Shown piece by piece: positions 1-11,440 of a stretch of DNA of 64,000 nucleotides. The stretch comes from Trissonchulus latispiculum. Lineage: Eukaryota > Nematoda > Enoplea > Enoplida > Ironidae. The notes below the pieces were generated by a model. It saw only the letters and a program-made list of their open reading frames with translations. It had not been told where the DNA came from and ran no database searches. The stretch's first letter is position 1. Every line of letters starts with the position of its first letter. The stretch is taken from contig JASAND010017963.1 of assembly GCA_030248195.1 (NCBI GenBank), forward strand, positions 33,403 to 97,402, in the 5' to 3' direction. A program made the position numbers and the translations under genes.

Positions 1-2150
1 ATCTGTTTTTGTGTGTCTGTAATGTTGCTTGTTTAAAATGTTCCATTTGCTTCTCAGTGAAAGAATTATGAGTTTGTCGCTTGATTCAATACCTAACGTA
101 TGTAATTCAAAAAACCGCTATGGGATTGGATAGGTAGAAAGAAAAGAACAGAAATTTAGGTTAATCCAGTAGCGTATTGCTTGGGATTTTTGATTTGTTA
201 AAATAGCTAGGAGAAACTATTAGTATTGTTTCAGGAGGAATGTCGTAGACATAATCCATGTGGTTAGCCTTTGATGACTTGTATTGTTTTCGTGTTTTAT
301 TAAGTGTATTTTAAGCTTTTATTTTGTGCAACTGTATTTTACCACCGTCCACAGTGTTGTCGCTGAGTTTAACTATCTGTCCGTAGTTGAATCCGGGAAT
401 GATTAGATCAACTTTTTCTCCGCTTTCGTTTCGTTGAGCTGAGTGAAATTGAGCTTTCTAAATATTTTCAAATTATTCCTCCATCGTTAAAGGGAGGCTA
501 CGAACAGTTTTTTGCTGTGATTTCAAAATCATCTGCAATTTTGCCAAACATTGATATTTTAGGTTTTTAAATCCGTTAGTTGGATACCGATCTCCCATCT
601 AAGTGTATATACCGGCTTTTAACTTTTTTATTAGAACAAATTAAAAAATGCGTGAGTTTTGCAAAAAATGTTCTTGTTTCTATGTCTGAAAAATGCGTGT
701 CCGTTCTGTGTTCCTGTTTCGTGTTGTGTTGTAAGTTCGTCTGCTTTGTGCGGTGGCCCATCGATCAAAATTTTAATTTTACTATAAAATGCTTTGTTTG
801 TTTTTACTGTGGCTAATCTGTTTTGGCTTTCGAATTGGAAATTAATTCCAAACATTTGTGTCAAAAAGTTTTATATTCATGACCGTAAAGCGGTGAATAA
901 TCTACAGTTTGTGCTTGTTTGCTAAGCTGAGCGCACCGTTCTGTGTTCATAAGCTGGTCTATGCTAAGAGCTGGCAACTCAGCTCCAGCTGATCTGATGT
1001 CTGAAGCAGTGACGTTCTATGCATTGCTGTAAAGCAATTAGAGCTCAAAGCGGGGAAGAAGCTTGACTGGTTTACGTTTGGGCGAATTTCAATGGTTCTT
1101 TCTGTATAGTAAAGTTTTTATATGCTCTTTTTAGTTGTCGAGCTTTATCCTTTGCTAGAAGGCTCCGTTGCTGCATTGGTATCGTGTTGTGTTGTCTGTG
1201 AATGTGTGTCTTAGTTATGGTGTTGTAATCGTGCCCGTTTGTACTTGTTTTAGATTCGATCAAATTAGATACGAGACCTCTATTTTCAAAACTTGAATAT
1301 ATTTGAAATTTCATTCAGACACGCAGCATTTCCCGTCATTTCATTTTGGGTGTTCCTGTGTTATAATAGTAGTTCCACATATTATCATATATGTTAATGT
1401 TCTTAATACAAATGGTATCTGTTGTTATTTATTTTTGCATTAGCTCACAGCTAGCTCAGAACTTTTACTTTTTTCGGAAGTATTGACCATGACTCTTTTC
1501 TCCTAACAAATCTTCAGTGAAAATAATTCCTGCTTCTTAAAGGCTAATCTATAATTAACCTTTTACTTGAAACAAGGCTTAGTCCCTGAGTTTGGTTCTC
1601 ATAATATAAGTATAAATATACGGCAATCTTACTGAATTTGTATACTATACGGTATCGCGTTGCTGCGTAGTAGCCTTAGCCTTTTGCTATTTGTATTGTA
1701 ATTATACGTATATATGTGTCTATTTATCATCATGTTTTGTGAGTTGTCTGCAACGCAGTGCTTTCTTATGCCTGGTTGTTGTCGTTGTCAATAATAAACA
1801 GTTAAACCTAGTCTTCTCTGTGTTTCATGATATTGAGTTCTTGCAAGTGCAGAAGTTTTGTGAAAAAATGTTAGCGCTACGGTACGGTCCACGTACTTTG
1901 GAGATGTTAATCCGCGCGAAATTCACGACGTTTTTATTGCACCGAACGAAATGAGGCAAAACTTGCTGTCCTCGCTCACCATTAAAGCTCTGGTTTTTTT
2001 ATGACGAAACTGCCCCACCCCACTGTAGGTTATGTGAGTTCTCTGTTATAGGAGTATCAGTTGTAAACATGTTATGACATGTCTCTGTCACACCTTCCTA
2101 GGCTCGTTTTGTAGTAGGGATAACTCGATTGTTCCGGAGCTTTGCGGAGG
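1..2150. other. Gene-poor T-rich stretch, nothing supportable
   Basis: No open frame here resembles a known protein, and the frames present are short and low in complexity. No tRNA, clear repeat pair or intact element was seen. It could be intron, UTR or intergenic DNA of a gene lying to the left of the window. Confidence 0.5.
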
Positions 2151-2204
2151 AATAAGCGCTAGTTACAACAGCTGGTGGTACCAGCCTCGGATACTACAAA
2201 ACTT

Positions 2205-2410
2205 TCTCAGCTGTAGCCACAAGGCTATTCATCCTTAAGTTGTCGGTAAATGAGTATACACCACCACGGTTTGAAGGTAACAGAAGCTTATGTAATAGTG
2301 TCATTCCCTCCGTTCCATGGATGTATTCGTCATTTGAGCTATCTCTACGGAGGTGACTAAATTCATGATCCGGTTAGGAGTGGATGCCGAGTTCAGGATC
2401 GGGTGTCTAA
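2205..2410 (+). repeat. Worn SINE body fragment
   Basis: The stretch matches, in degraded form, the middle and 3' part of the SINE at 60372-60763 (read on its minus strand). It has the same run of blocks: an 'attcatccttaa' block, 'gtcggtaaatgagta', a 'ggtaacagaag' block, and a block around 'tctacggaggtgac'. The tRNA-like head is missing and no target duplication is visible. The 420 bases to its right hold no recognisable gene. Confidence 0.5.
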
Positions 2411-3194
2411 GAATAGGATCCATCTCAGGATCGACTTAACCCTTTCATGCCTGAATTTCCTCATCATCCATGGCGGCAGGCGGATTGTGCGTCCATATTG
2501 GGAGCCTCCACCTACATACTCAGCACACGTCTTTGCAAGGCAGACAACGAAGGGAAGCCCGGAATAGGGCGTTAGAAGAGGTCCAGCCGCGCGGTAGCAT
2601 AATTTAAGGCCAGGAAGTATGCAGCTCCGACATGACTGAAGATAATAACAGAAAGGAGAAGGATCAGCCATGCCCCGTAAGATTGGAAACCATTTAGCGC
2701 CGTTTACCAGACGGATGTCAGGCGACACCTGTGCGGATGTCCATTTGATGGGGTCCATGTCCACCGGATTTCCCATGGAGGTGGTTCCATTGCCCCCTGA
2801 ATTTCCTCAGGGCTAACAGTTGTAAATGACCAATTTCACATTTTGGCTGCCATTTTTTACTGAGAGCACATAGAAATTAATTCCCTATCGATTGTTTCAG
2901 TTCCATCTCTCTCTATGTTCTCTACATTTCGAATGTAAACCCATTTGAAGGGTCCCCGATGGCCGTATACCCAAGAAAAGTTAGAAGCCGTCAAAGTCGG
3001 AAAACTACGAATGTTTTCTAAGCTTTCATTGCAGAAAAAAGTCAAGGTGCAAGAATTGATTCTGAGACGGAGTAAACTATGCGTTATTTTACGCTTTTGC
3101 GCCTTCCACCCACCTCCAGCCCTAACTTGATTTTTGAATAAATTTGAAATTTTGTATGAGTGCATACTGGATGGATTCATTTGGATGAATCCAA

Positions 3195-3470
3195 AAATTT
3201 AACAATTTTTAGTTTGGTAAGGGAAGGGGTGACCAAGGAGAACCAAAAAAATTTGCTGGAAATTTGCATACAGGGGTTTTCAGGGGCGCTGAGCACGAAT
3301 CTGAAATCCGTTTATCGATTCAGCTTTTCGTTAGCTCAGTAATAAACTAAAGTTGTTAGCTCAACATGTTAGCTTATACTGAGCTAACGAAAAGCTGATT
3401 CAGATTCGTGCTCAGCGCGCCTGGAAACCCCCTGTATGCAAGCTCTCATCAAAAGCTTTTCAAAAAATAT
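3195..3470. repeat. Small foldback element, diverged relative of the 59689 element
   Basis: Two arms, about 3260-3345 and 3377-3450, are reverse complements around a loop near 3346-3376. Both arms contain 'cacgaatctgaa' or its complement and 'agctcag...aacgaaaagctga'. The outer flank 'ttagtttggtaaggg' and the arm sequence match the full-length foldback at 59689-60302, so this is an older, end-truncated copy. Further fragments of the family lie near 14640-14800 and 62325-62400. Confidence 0.7.
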
Positions 3471-3589
3471 TCCTGTTTGAATTTTTCACATAAATCGAAA
3501 TATTCGAAATGGCCGAGTGATCTACGGCCTACTTCCGATCTCAGGTGGTTCGATGCCAGGAGGAGGGCACAAATCTTCCCTCGGCTCTA

Positions 3590-3815
3590 GCCAAGCCAGC
3601 TATCCATCCTTAACTGGTCGGTAAATTAGTACCACTACGGTGGGAAGATAACAGGAGGCTGCCTATCGAAGGGCCGACCCCCTTCCACAGATGCAGTCTT
3701 CATTTGAGGTGACACTCCTGGCTCTACGGCTGAGAATCCGGTAATGAGCACCGGCACCCCATGTCTGTGACAGGACGGAGATAGGCTCCAGAGGTAAACC
3801 TTAGAGATATTTCTA
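3590..3815 (+). repeat. 5'-truncated SINE copy
   Basis: This copy matches the 60372-60763 SINE well from 'agctatccatccttaa' through 'tcggtaaattagtaccact', 'cagatgcagtcttcatt' and 'gctctacggctgagaatcc' to the tail 'ccagaggtaaacctta'. It lacks the tRNA-related head with box A and box B, as expected from 5' truncation during target-primed insertion. About 420 bases separate it from the ATP synthase epsilon gene; that gap shows no other gene. Confidence 0.7.
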
Positions 3816-4272
3816 GTATCTCTGTGGTATTCTCCCCTTCCGCGTTGTCAGCACATAGTTTTGCTTTATGCGGACTACGGAGTAAGATGCATTTTGCTTC
3901 TAAAAAGGTTTATGAGGTTTCTAAAATTTAAAATAACTGGTTTTAATAAGTCCACATGTTCTGCCTGACACCATACAATGTTCAAGCAAAGTGAGCAAAG
4001 GGGATCTTATTTTCAGAATACGTGTGGGATTGGGGAAGTAAAGAGCGATCATATGACTCCGGCATTTTGACCTTCAATAGATAAAAGGACTGCCTAGTCA
4101 TAAACCTTAGAAGTCAGCACTAGCTAGGTTGTGATCCAGATCAATAAAACAATCGACTGTATATATGTGTAGTATGAATCTGTCATCGTGCCTTTCTGTT
4201 ACCTACATGTATTCGGTTCGACTTAACATTTTAGGTTTTATTCCTTAAGTGAATCGTTTCTTGTGTCCGAAG

Positions 4273-4449
4273 ATGCAGTTTTGGCGCTCTGCCGGACTCA
4301 CATACCTCCGCTATTCTCAGATTGCTGCTCAGGCAGTTCGGCGGTCGTTGAAGCCAAAGCTTAAGACTGAAGCTCTGAAGACCGAAGGGACCAGCATCAA
4401 AATAACCTATTGGGAAAACGGAAAACCGCTCAAGAAGGACCTAATCTAA
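4273..4449 (+). CDS. ATP5F1E: ATP synthase F1 subunit epsilon, mitochondrial
   Basis: The 58-residue product is the small epsilon subunit of the F1 central stalk in mitochondrial ATP synthase. The N-terminal half (FWRSAGLTYLRYSQIAAQAV) matches the metazoan family signature WRxAGLxYxxYSxxxAxxVR. A Lys-rich middle and the segment GTSIKITYW follow, also in family order. Animal members are about 50-60 residues and have no cleaved presequence, so the length fits. I chose the ATG at 4273; the frame is open to 4249 but begins there with GTG. A splice-acceptor-like cattttag ends at 4234, so an upstream non-coding exon is likely. An AATAAA lies 266 bases after the stop. It is single-copy here, on the opposite strand to the P450 cluster, and shows no frameshift. 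Confidence 0.93.
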   Translation: MQFWRSAGLTYLRYSQIAAQAVRRSLKPKLKTEALKTEGTSIKITYWENGKPLKKDLI

Positions 4450-4714
4450 TGCGCGGTTTTGTGACTTAATGACTTTCTACCATTGCCCTCTTTGTCTGTG
4501 TGTGAAGTCAAGTTATACAATATTGGTTAGAAGTAGAATAAGAATACGATTTGACTGACGTAAACTTGGCGATTGAAGACTGTTCATCGCACAATATGTA
4601 CACGTAATTTCATAAAATTTGCTTTTTCTAAAGTTGGTTCGATTGGTTAAGTAGTTTGTTATTTTGACTGATGTGATGGATTGGTGTTTCAGTAGTGTAA
4701 TGTTTTGTTTTCTT

Positions 4715-4720
4715 AATAAA
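4715..4720 (+). other. Polyadenylation signal AATAAA for ATP5F1E
   Basis: A canonical AATAAA hexamer sits 266 bases downstream of the epsilon-subunit stop codon, in a T-rich 3' UTR-like stretch. Its role is inferred from position and sequence only. Confidence 0.5.
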
Positions 4721-4920
4721 ATAATGTTATAGTTTTTGGCATAAGGTTAGAGAGGGAGGTCCAATTTTCCTTTATTTTCTGGTAGAAACTAAGCTTTGAG
4801 AATTAGTCTGTCAGAGTAAGTAGCTTTACTAATTGACTTCGCTATTACAAACAACTGCAATTATATCTATGTATTGAGCGAACTATTATGATTAGCTGAT
4901 ATATATCAAATTTACAATAT

Positions 4921-5311
4921 AGAGTGCACAATATAAGCGTTTGCTACTGCAAACACTGTGTGTTATCAGAGCAAAATCAGCTCTGCTCGCTAACGGCTTA
5001 CCCCCCCTCCCCCAATTAGACCTATCACTTTACGCGTTCTATGCTCTGCTTGTATTCGAAAGCTCGAAGCAGACACAAAATTCGCTAACAAACTGCTTGT
5101 GTTTCGTTCGTTTTATTCGTTTCAGGCATATAAAGCTAGTGAGCGTACGGTTTTCGGGTGCTGAATAGGTACTGATTTTCGGGGTGGGGGTCACTAGACT
5201 AGGGGATGATTTGTGGTGGGGGGATCAGTCGTTTGCGAACAGAGCAAAGTTTTTGCTCTGATAACAGAGAGTGTGCCCACGCCTAGTGGCACACACTTAT
5301 GTATTCTTGGT
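4921..5311. mobile_element. Hairpin-rich inverted-repeat element, short copy
   Basis: The outer parts are reverse complements. The left has 'tgttatcagagcaaaa' then 'gctctgctcgctaacgg'. The right has 'tttgcgaacagagcaaag', 'tttttgctctgataaca', 'gagtgtgcccacgcctagtgg' broken by indels, and a degenerate end 'tgtattcttg'. The interior holds the 'agctcgaagcagacacaaaattcgc' type block found in the 27510-29577 cluster. It is therefore a compact member of that family. No coding capacity and no clean target duplication were found. Confidence 0.75.
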
Positions 5312-5391
5312 ACCATCAGCCACGTATATTTTAGTACAAAATAAAACAGGATTTCATGCTTCAGTTAAATTGAAGCTTGTCTCTCAGAAAA

Positions 5392-6889
5392 TTATTTCCT
5401 TATACAAAGTTTCAGTTTGTGAGGGGTTGGACTAAGGAAACCACCCAAGTCTAATCCATACAAAGGATCTCCTGTAACACTCGTTTCGTCTAGTTTAACT
5501 TCAAAAGCTTGCATGATGGCGGTAAACATCAAAAGCATTTGTTGCTTTGCTATGGATTCGCCGGGACATCTCCTTTTGCCACTGGAAAACGTAATGCTTT
5601 CCTCTATCATTCCTCCATCTAACATGCCGTTTGATGTTACAAAGCGTTCTGGCAAAAAGGATTCATGATCTTCAAAATTGGATCCATCATGGTTGGCGCA
5701 CCAAAGAATGGGGTAAACGTGACATCCTTTTCTCAGAATATACCCTCCGAAATCTGTATCTTTTTCTATCAAATGTGGGCCAGGAAAAATGAAAGTTGGT
5801 TGCCCACCTAAGCTCTTCAAAAATGCAAGCTTTGCAGTAAATGAGTTTGTCCCAATGCTCGTACATGTTAGGAAGTTCGTTTCCCTCCAACAGGCTGTCA
5901 ATTTCTTCATGAACCTTTTGTTGGATTTCTGGATGACAGGCCATCAACAATAAAAGCCATTCCATATTCTCTGCCACAGTAAAGAAACCTCCGTCATACA
6001 AATCGACTGCAATTCGTTTAATGTCATTTTCACCGAAAAATTTCCTCTCTGGCTCAGGGAGTTCAGCTTCTGTTTTGCACAAGCTGTCAACTATTGTACA
6101 GATCTCCTGATTTGGTTGATAGGAGAGTATTTGTTCCATGACGTTATCCACAAAAAGTTTATACTTTCCTGCTAACTCCTTCTTTTTTCCCTGCAGCACT
6201 GGTCTTAAGGTTGGAAATGTGTCGGAAATCCAGGCAAAGATTCCGGCGGTTGCCAAGAAATCTTCCATTATTACAGATAATCTGGCCATAAATTTATTTT
6301 CAGGATCAGTTTGGGTACCAAAGGTCAGGGACGAGGTCACGGCTATGGTGCAGCTCATCAGATCGCCTTTAGTGGTCACTGCCTGGCTTGCGCTGTCTTT
6401 CCATCGGTTAAGCAGCCAGTGCAAACATTTGTGAACATTTTCTTCGAGTTTTGCATTTTTTTGAGCTGGCAAACTGCCCCAGGGCATGCAAAGCTACTTT
6501 TCTTGATTTTTGCCAGGTCACCCCATTAGCAGCGATGATTCTATCTTCACCAGCATCCGTCAGCAGGTCGCTCATGAAACTTGGCGGATGAGTAACAAAA
6601 TCTGGCCGCTTCAATGCTTCTTTTATTACTTTATTAGTTAACAGTAATACTAGTGTGACTTCGCCCTTTGAACCTGACAAATCGGGCCGTACTTTCTGAA
6701 TAGATCTGTTGCAATCTCTCGAAACTGTCGTTTATCAAATAGCAGCGGTAAATAACCAAAGAAAGGGACAGAAAAAGGCCCTGGTGGCTCCGCACGCCGA
6801 CGAATATAACGACGGATAGAAACAATTAGAAAGATTATTGCAAAAGCAACATAACCATAAGTTGAAAATATTATGCTGAATAAGCTCAT
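5392..6889 (-). pseudogene. Cytochrome P450, 2-clan-like (copy A), with three single-base frameshifts
   Basis: The reading frame starts at the ATG at 6889 and ends at 5392. It would be 498 codons plus stop, exactly as in copies B and C, but for three one-base indels. One G is missing near 6662-6665. One A is extra in the A7 run at 6456-6462 (minus strand). One T is extra near 5784-5788. Every segment between them keeps P450 features: an N-terminal membrane anchor, the Pro-rich hinge EPPGPF, C-helix WQKSR, I-helix DGGFFTVAEN, ExxR as EELR, PERF, and the heme loop FSSGKRRCPGE. No internal nonsense codon occurs in the correct frames. All three indels lie in or beside short homopolymers, so sequencing or assembly error is as likely as pseudogenisation. 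If intact it would be an ER-bound monooxygenase of unknown substrate. Confidence 0.85.
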
Positions 6890-8675
6890 TGCCTTTTTTG
6901 AGTGAGCTTTGTAATCAGCAGCAGGTCTGCAATGTTGAAGTGATAGGTTGAAAAAATGTCTGGCTGTCTGAATTTATAATGGCAAGCTTTCCAAGTTGAA
7001 ACCGGTTCCTTGTCTTAAAATCAGCAAGTCCAACGATGCTTTCTGCCGCTAAAAGTTAAAAAGTTAAACGTTCTGCCGAAATGCAGAGCAAATCATAAAC
7101 CCATTCCAGTTTTTAATCGCATAATGTACACTTCAGCATAGACTGGACTGAAGACAAATCCAGATAGAGCAATTCTGAACGTCAGAAACAAAGCCAGTTT
7201 TAAAACGAGTTATAGAAAAATTGATCTTGGTTATTGCAGATGACCGACGACTCACGTTGCTTCGATGCAATAGCAAACCTCTCGTGTTACGAGCGGGAAA
7301 CTTGGGGAAACGAGGTGGGGAAATTAGGAACCCTTCTGCCTCTGCTCGGCGGTTTAATAGATTTTTTACTCATGGCTCGCCCATATTGTAGGCACACGAC
7401 GTGGCCGGCCCGTAAATGGTGCTCCTTGCTGACCTCAGGCAAGAGTAGATCCCGTAAGCTCGCTGACCGCAGTCAAGACGGGGCGAAATGAAGATCAAGC
7501 ACTGAAATTATCCTCAAGTTTAACGATACAGGCCGACTGAAAAATCTGCTCCTTTCCAAATTTGTCTGTATACTTAGATAGAGGTAGGCTTGCCGTGCCA
7601 GCAAGAGTTTGGGAACGGTTTGATATTTGGTTAAAAACAATGAATAAAAGTGGGGTCGTTTTCATAAACTGAGATTTAATCGAAGCTGCATACAGAGCAT
7701 GGTATTCTCGATGCTCCGTACACAGCATTGTATTTAGCTACATACGTTTGGTTTTTCATTCTTTCAACGAAAATCTCTTTTCTCCTTGGTGTAGTCTTTT
7801 GTTAAATTGGACATAATCTGCTAACTGTCTGAGTTTTTTCAGCTCGTCTCCTCTCTCAAGACCACTGGCTGGCTGTGCTGCTTCCACATGCGTGCATGAC
7901 TACGTGTAAGCTGATCAAAAAAGTGCTGGAAATGTTACAAACCCTTTGCGTATAAAAAACTCATGAGGAAACACATGATTCATGGGGATCAAGTATTTCA
8001 CAATTTAGTTTATCCAGTCCAGTCATCTTCAATGTTGGCTGGTTGGCTGTAATGTGGTTGTCGTGTCATGAGGTATGCATCTCTTCCCCACCTGTATTCT
8101 CCCTATACGAACGTGAAATTTCTTCTTGAATATGTTTCATTGAACACTACCTATACTATATATACATCCCGAATCTCTTTAATTATCCCCCACCAAAGAC
8201 CCAATTTGTTCCCCGCATAGGAAATTGTATCTACATAACCTCGAGTTAAGTTTCCGCATATGTAGTCTATAACAATAAGAGAGTTCTGATAAATTTGTAG
8301 CTTCAACTGGAATCGCAGAATCGCTCCAGATGGTTTTGGAAGTTTGTTGCAGTTAACACATATTTGAGTTTTCACCAGTTTTGATCAACAAAAATCGTTG
8401 GTTGCATTGCAAAAAACAAAAGTTTATAATAAGATCTTATCAACTCTTGCACAAGCTCAACTCATTATGTACTAATTGTCCCTGCTGATATTAGACTTCA
8501 CAGTAATGCCCTTACTTCTAATAATATAAAAATATAGTTGTCATATTTGTAGCTAGCTGAGGGTTAAGACTAATTATTGCCTAAATTTCAATTTGGAAAA
8601 TTGAAAATCAGGCATGGATGTATATTTCCACAAATTGTAATTTGCTAAAGGTCTAAAAGCTGAAGGCTAAAGTTG
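6890..8675. other. Intergenic stretch between P450 copy A and the 8676 element
   Basis: This is the likely upstream region of P450 copy A, followed by about 1.5 kb without recognisable genes. A GC-richer patch at 7220-7500 holds an open frame of 85 codons with no resemblance to any family I know. I see no element termini or tRNA-like boxes. Confidence 0.4.
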
Positions 8676-9210
8676 TGTCTAAAACCAGGAACAGGAACTG
8701 GACTGGTCTAACAACCCGGAACAAGATCAGGAATGACATCAATATTTTTGGAAAATGGAACGGGATATAATTTCAGGAATGGAAGCAAGATCGGAGGTGT
8801 GTCTATTTTAAGCACTAGGAAGGGGATCTAATTTCAGGAACAGGGTCAGAAAGTTGGGTCTATTTTCGGAAAAAGGAATGGCTGTTTATCTTCAGATACA
8901 GAAAAAGGGGTATAATTTCAGGAACAGGATTGGCGTCCAGAAAAGTCAAGAAAACGCAGCGACGTGGTAAGTAACATATCAGAGATTGTGTAGCCTGGAT
9001 CAGATCGGATGGACCCAGGATTCTGGTCCTGTTCCTAAAAGTAGACCTCTGTTCCTGTTCCCAAAGACAGACTTCCATTCCTGCGCCTTAAAACAAGAAA
9101 ACATAATGATATTATTATGTACTCTTGCTTAAAATAGACCCCTGTTCCGTTCCTATTTTTAGACCTCTGTTTCTGTTCTTGTTCCTGTTTTCTATTCCTG
9201 GGTTTAGACA
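8676..9210. mobile_element. Inverted-repeat element with (AGGAAC)-type hexamer arrays
   Basis: The left end reads 'tgtctaaaaccaggaac' and the right end is its approximate reverse complement, '...cctgggtttagaca'. Inside both ends are runs of degenerate units: 'aggaacaggaac', 'ccggaac' and 'caggaatgg' on the left, and 'ctgttcctgttcc' on the right. Units are separated by 'ggtctatttt'-like spacers. No target duplication is obvious and nothing is coded. The design matches the hAT-like elements elsewhere in the window, but the superfamily is not proven. Confidence 0.6.
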
Positions 9211-9365
9211 TTTATTACGGTGGTTGGCACTTGGCATTAGTGGTCCCGAATTTACGTCAATTGGTACACAGCGAATTTGATTTGACACGGTTAATTTAAT
9301 TGACAGTTACAGTGCTGCTAGTTATTTAAGTCTTTAGCCATTTCAGTTTCTTTCTCGCTGTGCCA

Positions 9366-10862
9366 TCACTTCCTCGAGAAGAAGTACAGTTTATGAACGC
9401 TAGGACTGAGAAAACCACCCAGATCGATTCCACGAAGAGGGTCTCCTTCAACACTGGTTTCATCCAGTTTCACTTCAAACTTCTGCATTATGGCAGTGAA
9501 CATCAAAAACATTTGTTGCTTCGCCATGGATTCACCTGGACATCTTCTTTTTCCACTTGAAAACGCAATTATCTCTTCCGTCTTAACTCGATCGAATTCT
9601 CCTTCCTTTGTGATAAATCGGTCAGGTGAAAAGATTTCGTGATCTTCAAAATTCGAACCCTCGTGATTGGCACAGTGGAACAACGGAATCACTTCGCTTC
9701 CTTTCCGGAGGATGTATCCTCCAAATTCTGTATCTTTCTCCATTAAACGTGGGAGGCTGGTTTCGAAATTTGTCACGAATCTCAGCTCTTCGAAAACGCA
9801 GGCCTTACTGTAGACCAGTTTGTCCCAGTGCTCGTGCATGTTAGGTAGTTCAGTTTCGTTGACAATATTGTCGATTTCTTGCTGTGCCTTTTTCTGTATG
9901 TCTGGATGACAAGCCATCAGCAGTAGAAGAAATTCGATATTCTCAGCTATGGTAAAGAAACCTCCATCATACAAATCAACTGCTATTCTTTTAATGTCAT
10001 TTTCTCCGAAAAATTTCCTCTCTGACTCAGGTAGTTCAGCCTCAGCTTTGTAGAGACTGTCAACTATTGTACATATCTCCTGATTCGGTTTATAAGAAAG
10101 GACTCGCTCCATAACACTGTTGACAAACATTTTATACTGTTCAATCATCTCCTTCTTTTTTCCTTCCAGAAACAGATTTAGGGTCGGAAATGCATCCGAA
10201 ATCCAAACGTACTGGCCGATATTTCCCAAAAAGGCACCCATCATCTCGGATACTCTGGCCAGAAATGGATCTTCCGGATCCGCCTGGCTTCCGAAGGACA
10301 GCGAAGCGATCACGGCCGCAGTACAGCTCATCAGATCATTCTTTGTTGTTATCGACTCTCCTTGGCTGTCTTGCCATCGTTTAAGCAGCCAACGCAGGCA
10401 TTTATGAACATTCTCTTCCAGCTTAGCATTTTTAGAACTGGCAAACTGACCCAGGGCATGCAAAGCCACTTTTCTGGACTTGTGCCAGGTGGCTCCGTTC
10501 GCGGCGATAATTCTATCTTCCCCAGCTCCTGTCAGGACTTCGGCAAAAAGTTTCGGTGGATGGTTGATAAAGTCTGGCCTTTTTAGGGCTTCCTTTATCA
10601 CCTGGTTGGTACATAGCAATATCTGGGTAACTTCACCCCGCTGTACTTGAACGATGGGGCCGTAAGTTTTGAACAAATCAGCAGTAATCTCTCGAAACTG
10701 ACGCTTATCGAACATCAGCGGTAGATAACCGAAAAATGGGATACAAAATGGTCCAGGCGGTTCCTCTCGTCGACGTACGTAGCGGCGAATAGAGATTATT
10801 AGAAGAATCGCAGCGATTGCAACGTAACCGTAAGTCGAAAAAATTAAGTTCAGCACGCCCAT
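9366..10862 (-). CDS. Cytochrome P450, 2-clan-like (copy B), intronless
   Basis: This complete single-exon P450 has 498 residues from the ATG at 10862. An in-frame ATG at 10895 would add 11 residues, but paralogues A and C begin at the equivalent of 10862 and C is also exactly 498 residues, so I prefer the inner start. An N-terminal hydrophobic anchor (about residues 5-26) is followed by an Arg-rich stop-transfer stretch and the hinge EEPPGPF. Other landmarks are C-helix WHKSR, I-helix DGGFFTIAEN, ExxR as EELR, PDRF, and the heme loop FSSGKRRCPGE with the thiolate Cys. It is probably an ER membrane monooxygenase using P450 reductase; the substrate is unknown. It sits in tandem with A and C, same strand. 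The I-helix lacks the usual Asp/Glu before the conserved Thr. Confidence 0.95.
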   Translation of the reverse strand: MGVLNLIFSTYGYVAIAAILLIISIRRYVRRREEPPGPFCIPFFGYLPLMFDKRQFREITADLFKTYGPIVQVQRGEVTQILLCTNQVIKEALKRPDFINHPPKLFAEVLTGAGEDRIIAANGATWHKSRKVALHALGQFASSKNAKLEENVHKCLRWLLKRWQDSQGESITTKNDLMSCTAAVIASLSFGSQADPEDPFLARVSEMMGAFLGNIGQYVWISDAFPTLNLFLEGKKKEMIEQYKMFVNSVMERVLSYKPNQEICTIVDSLYKAEAELPESERKFFGENDIKRIAVDLYDGGFFTIAENIEFLLLLMACHPDIQKKAQQEIDNIVNETELPNMHEHWDKLVYSKACVFEELRFVTNFETSLPRLMEKDTEFGGYILRKGSEVIPLFHCANHEGSNFEDHEIFSPDRFITKEGEFDRVKTEEIIAFSSGKRRCPGESMAKQQMFLMFTAIMQKFEVKLDETSVEGDPLRGIDLGGFLSPSVHKLYFFSRK

Positions 10863-11440
10863 AATTAGCGAAGTTTTCTTGGGCAAAGTGGACAAAAATT
10901 AACTGCGGTAGGTGGGCTGCAAAACAATTATCTGTCGAAAAGCTGGAAGTTTATGTTAGCTGTAAAATTTTCCACCTGTGCACCAATTTAAGCTATCACC
11001 AGCCATCAAATCTTATGTCAATAACGAAGGTAAAGTGCTCTGGGCAACTGAAAAGTTTGTCTCCAGTTTTTGTTAAAAGGCAAATAAACTGCTGTCTTGG
11101 TTAAAAACCGACACATTAAGGGCAAGCCGGTTTCGCGCTGCAGAAGGTTAATATTTTGGAAGCAAAAATGTTAAGTTTAAAGAGTCACAGAAAAATTTGA
11201 TTATACAGGGACTCCTGCTCCACCCCTTTGGCTTTTACTCTGTTTATTTGCCAAACCAGAAATTCCACTCACACTTCAACCAAAGATACAAAACTTTTCT
11301 AAACAAATATCAAATAATCACTAAGGAAGAAGTACCGCCGGAGTGGTAACTAACAAAAAATCTAAACAAAACATAATATATAAAATTGTATTTAGTAATG
11401 TGTTTAGCAAATAGTAGTTTGTTTATTGTTGTAGAACCAA
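10863..11440. other. Intergenic spacer between P450 copies B and C
   Basis: This 578-base spacer should carry the promoter of copy B and the 3' end of copy C. An AATAAA on the minus strand (11422-11427) lies only 14 bases after the copy C stop and could be its poly(A) signal. No clear TATA box or repeat was identified. Confidence 0.35.

Noticed and set aside
58..97. A 40-base segment bounded by 'cttctcag' and GTATGT that could be an exon
   Set aside because: It is too short, shows no family resemblance and has no partner exon; such pairs occur by chance in T-rich DNA.
2393..2776. 127-codon open frame on the minus strand
   Set aside because: No recognisable domain, and it starts within a SINE remnant; the composition looks like repeat DNA.
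9626..9844. Plus-strand frames antisense to the P450 genes
   Set aside because: They are mirror frames of the well-supported P450 coding strand.
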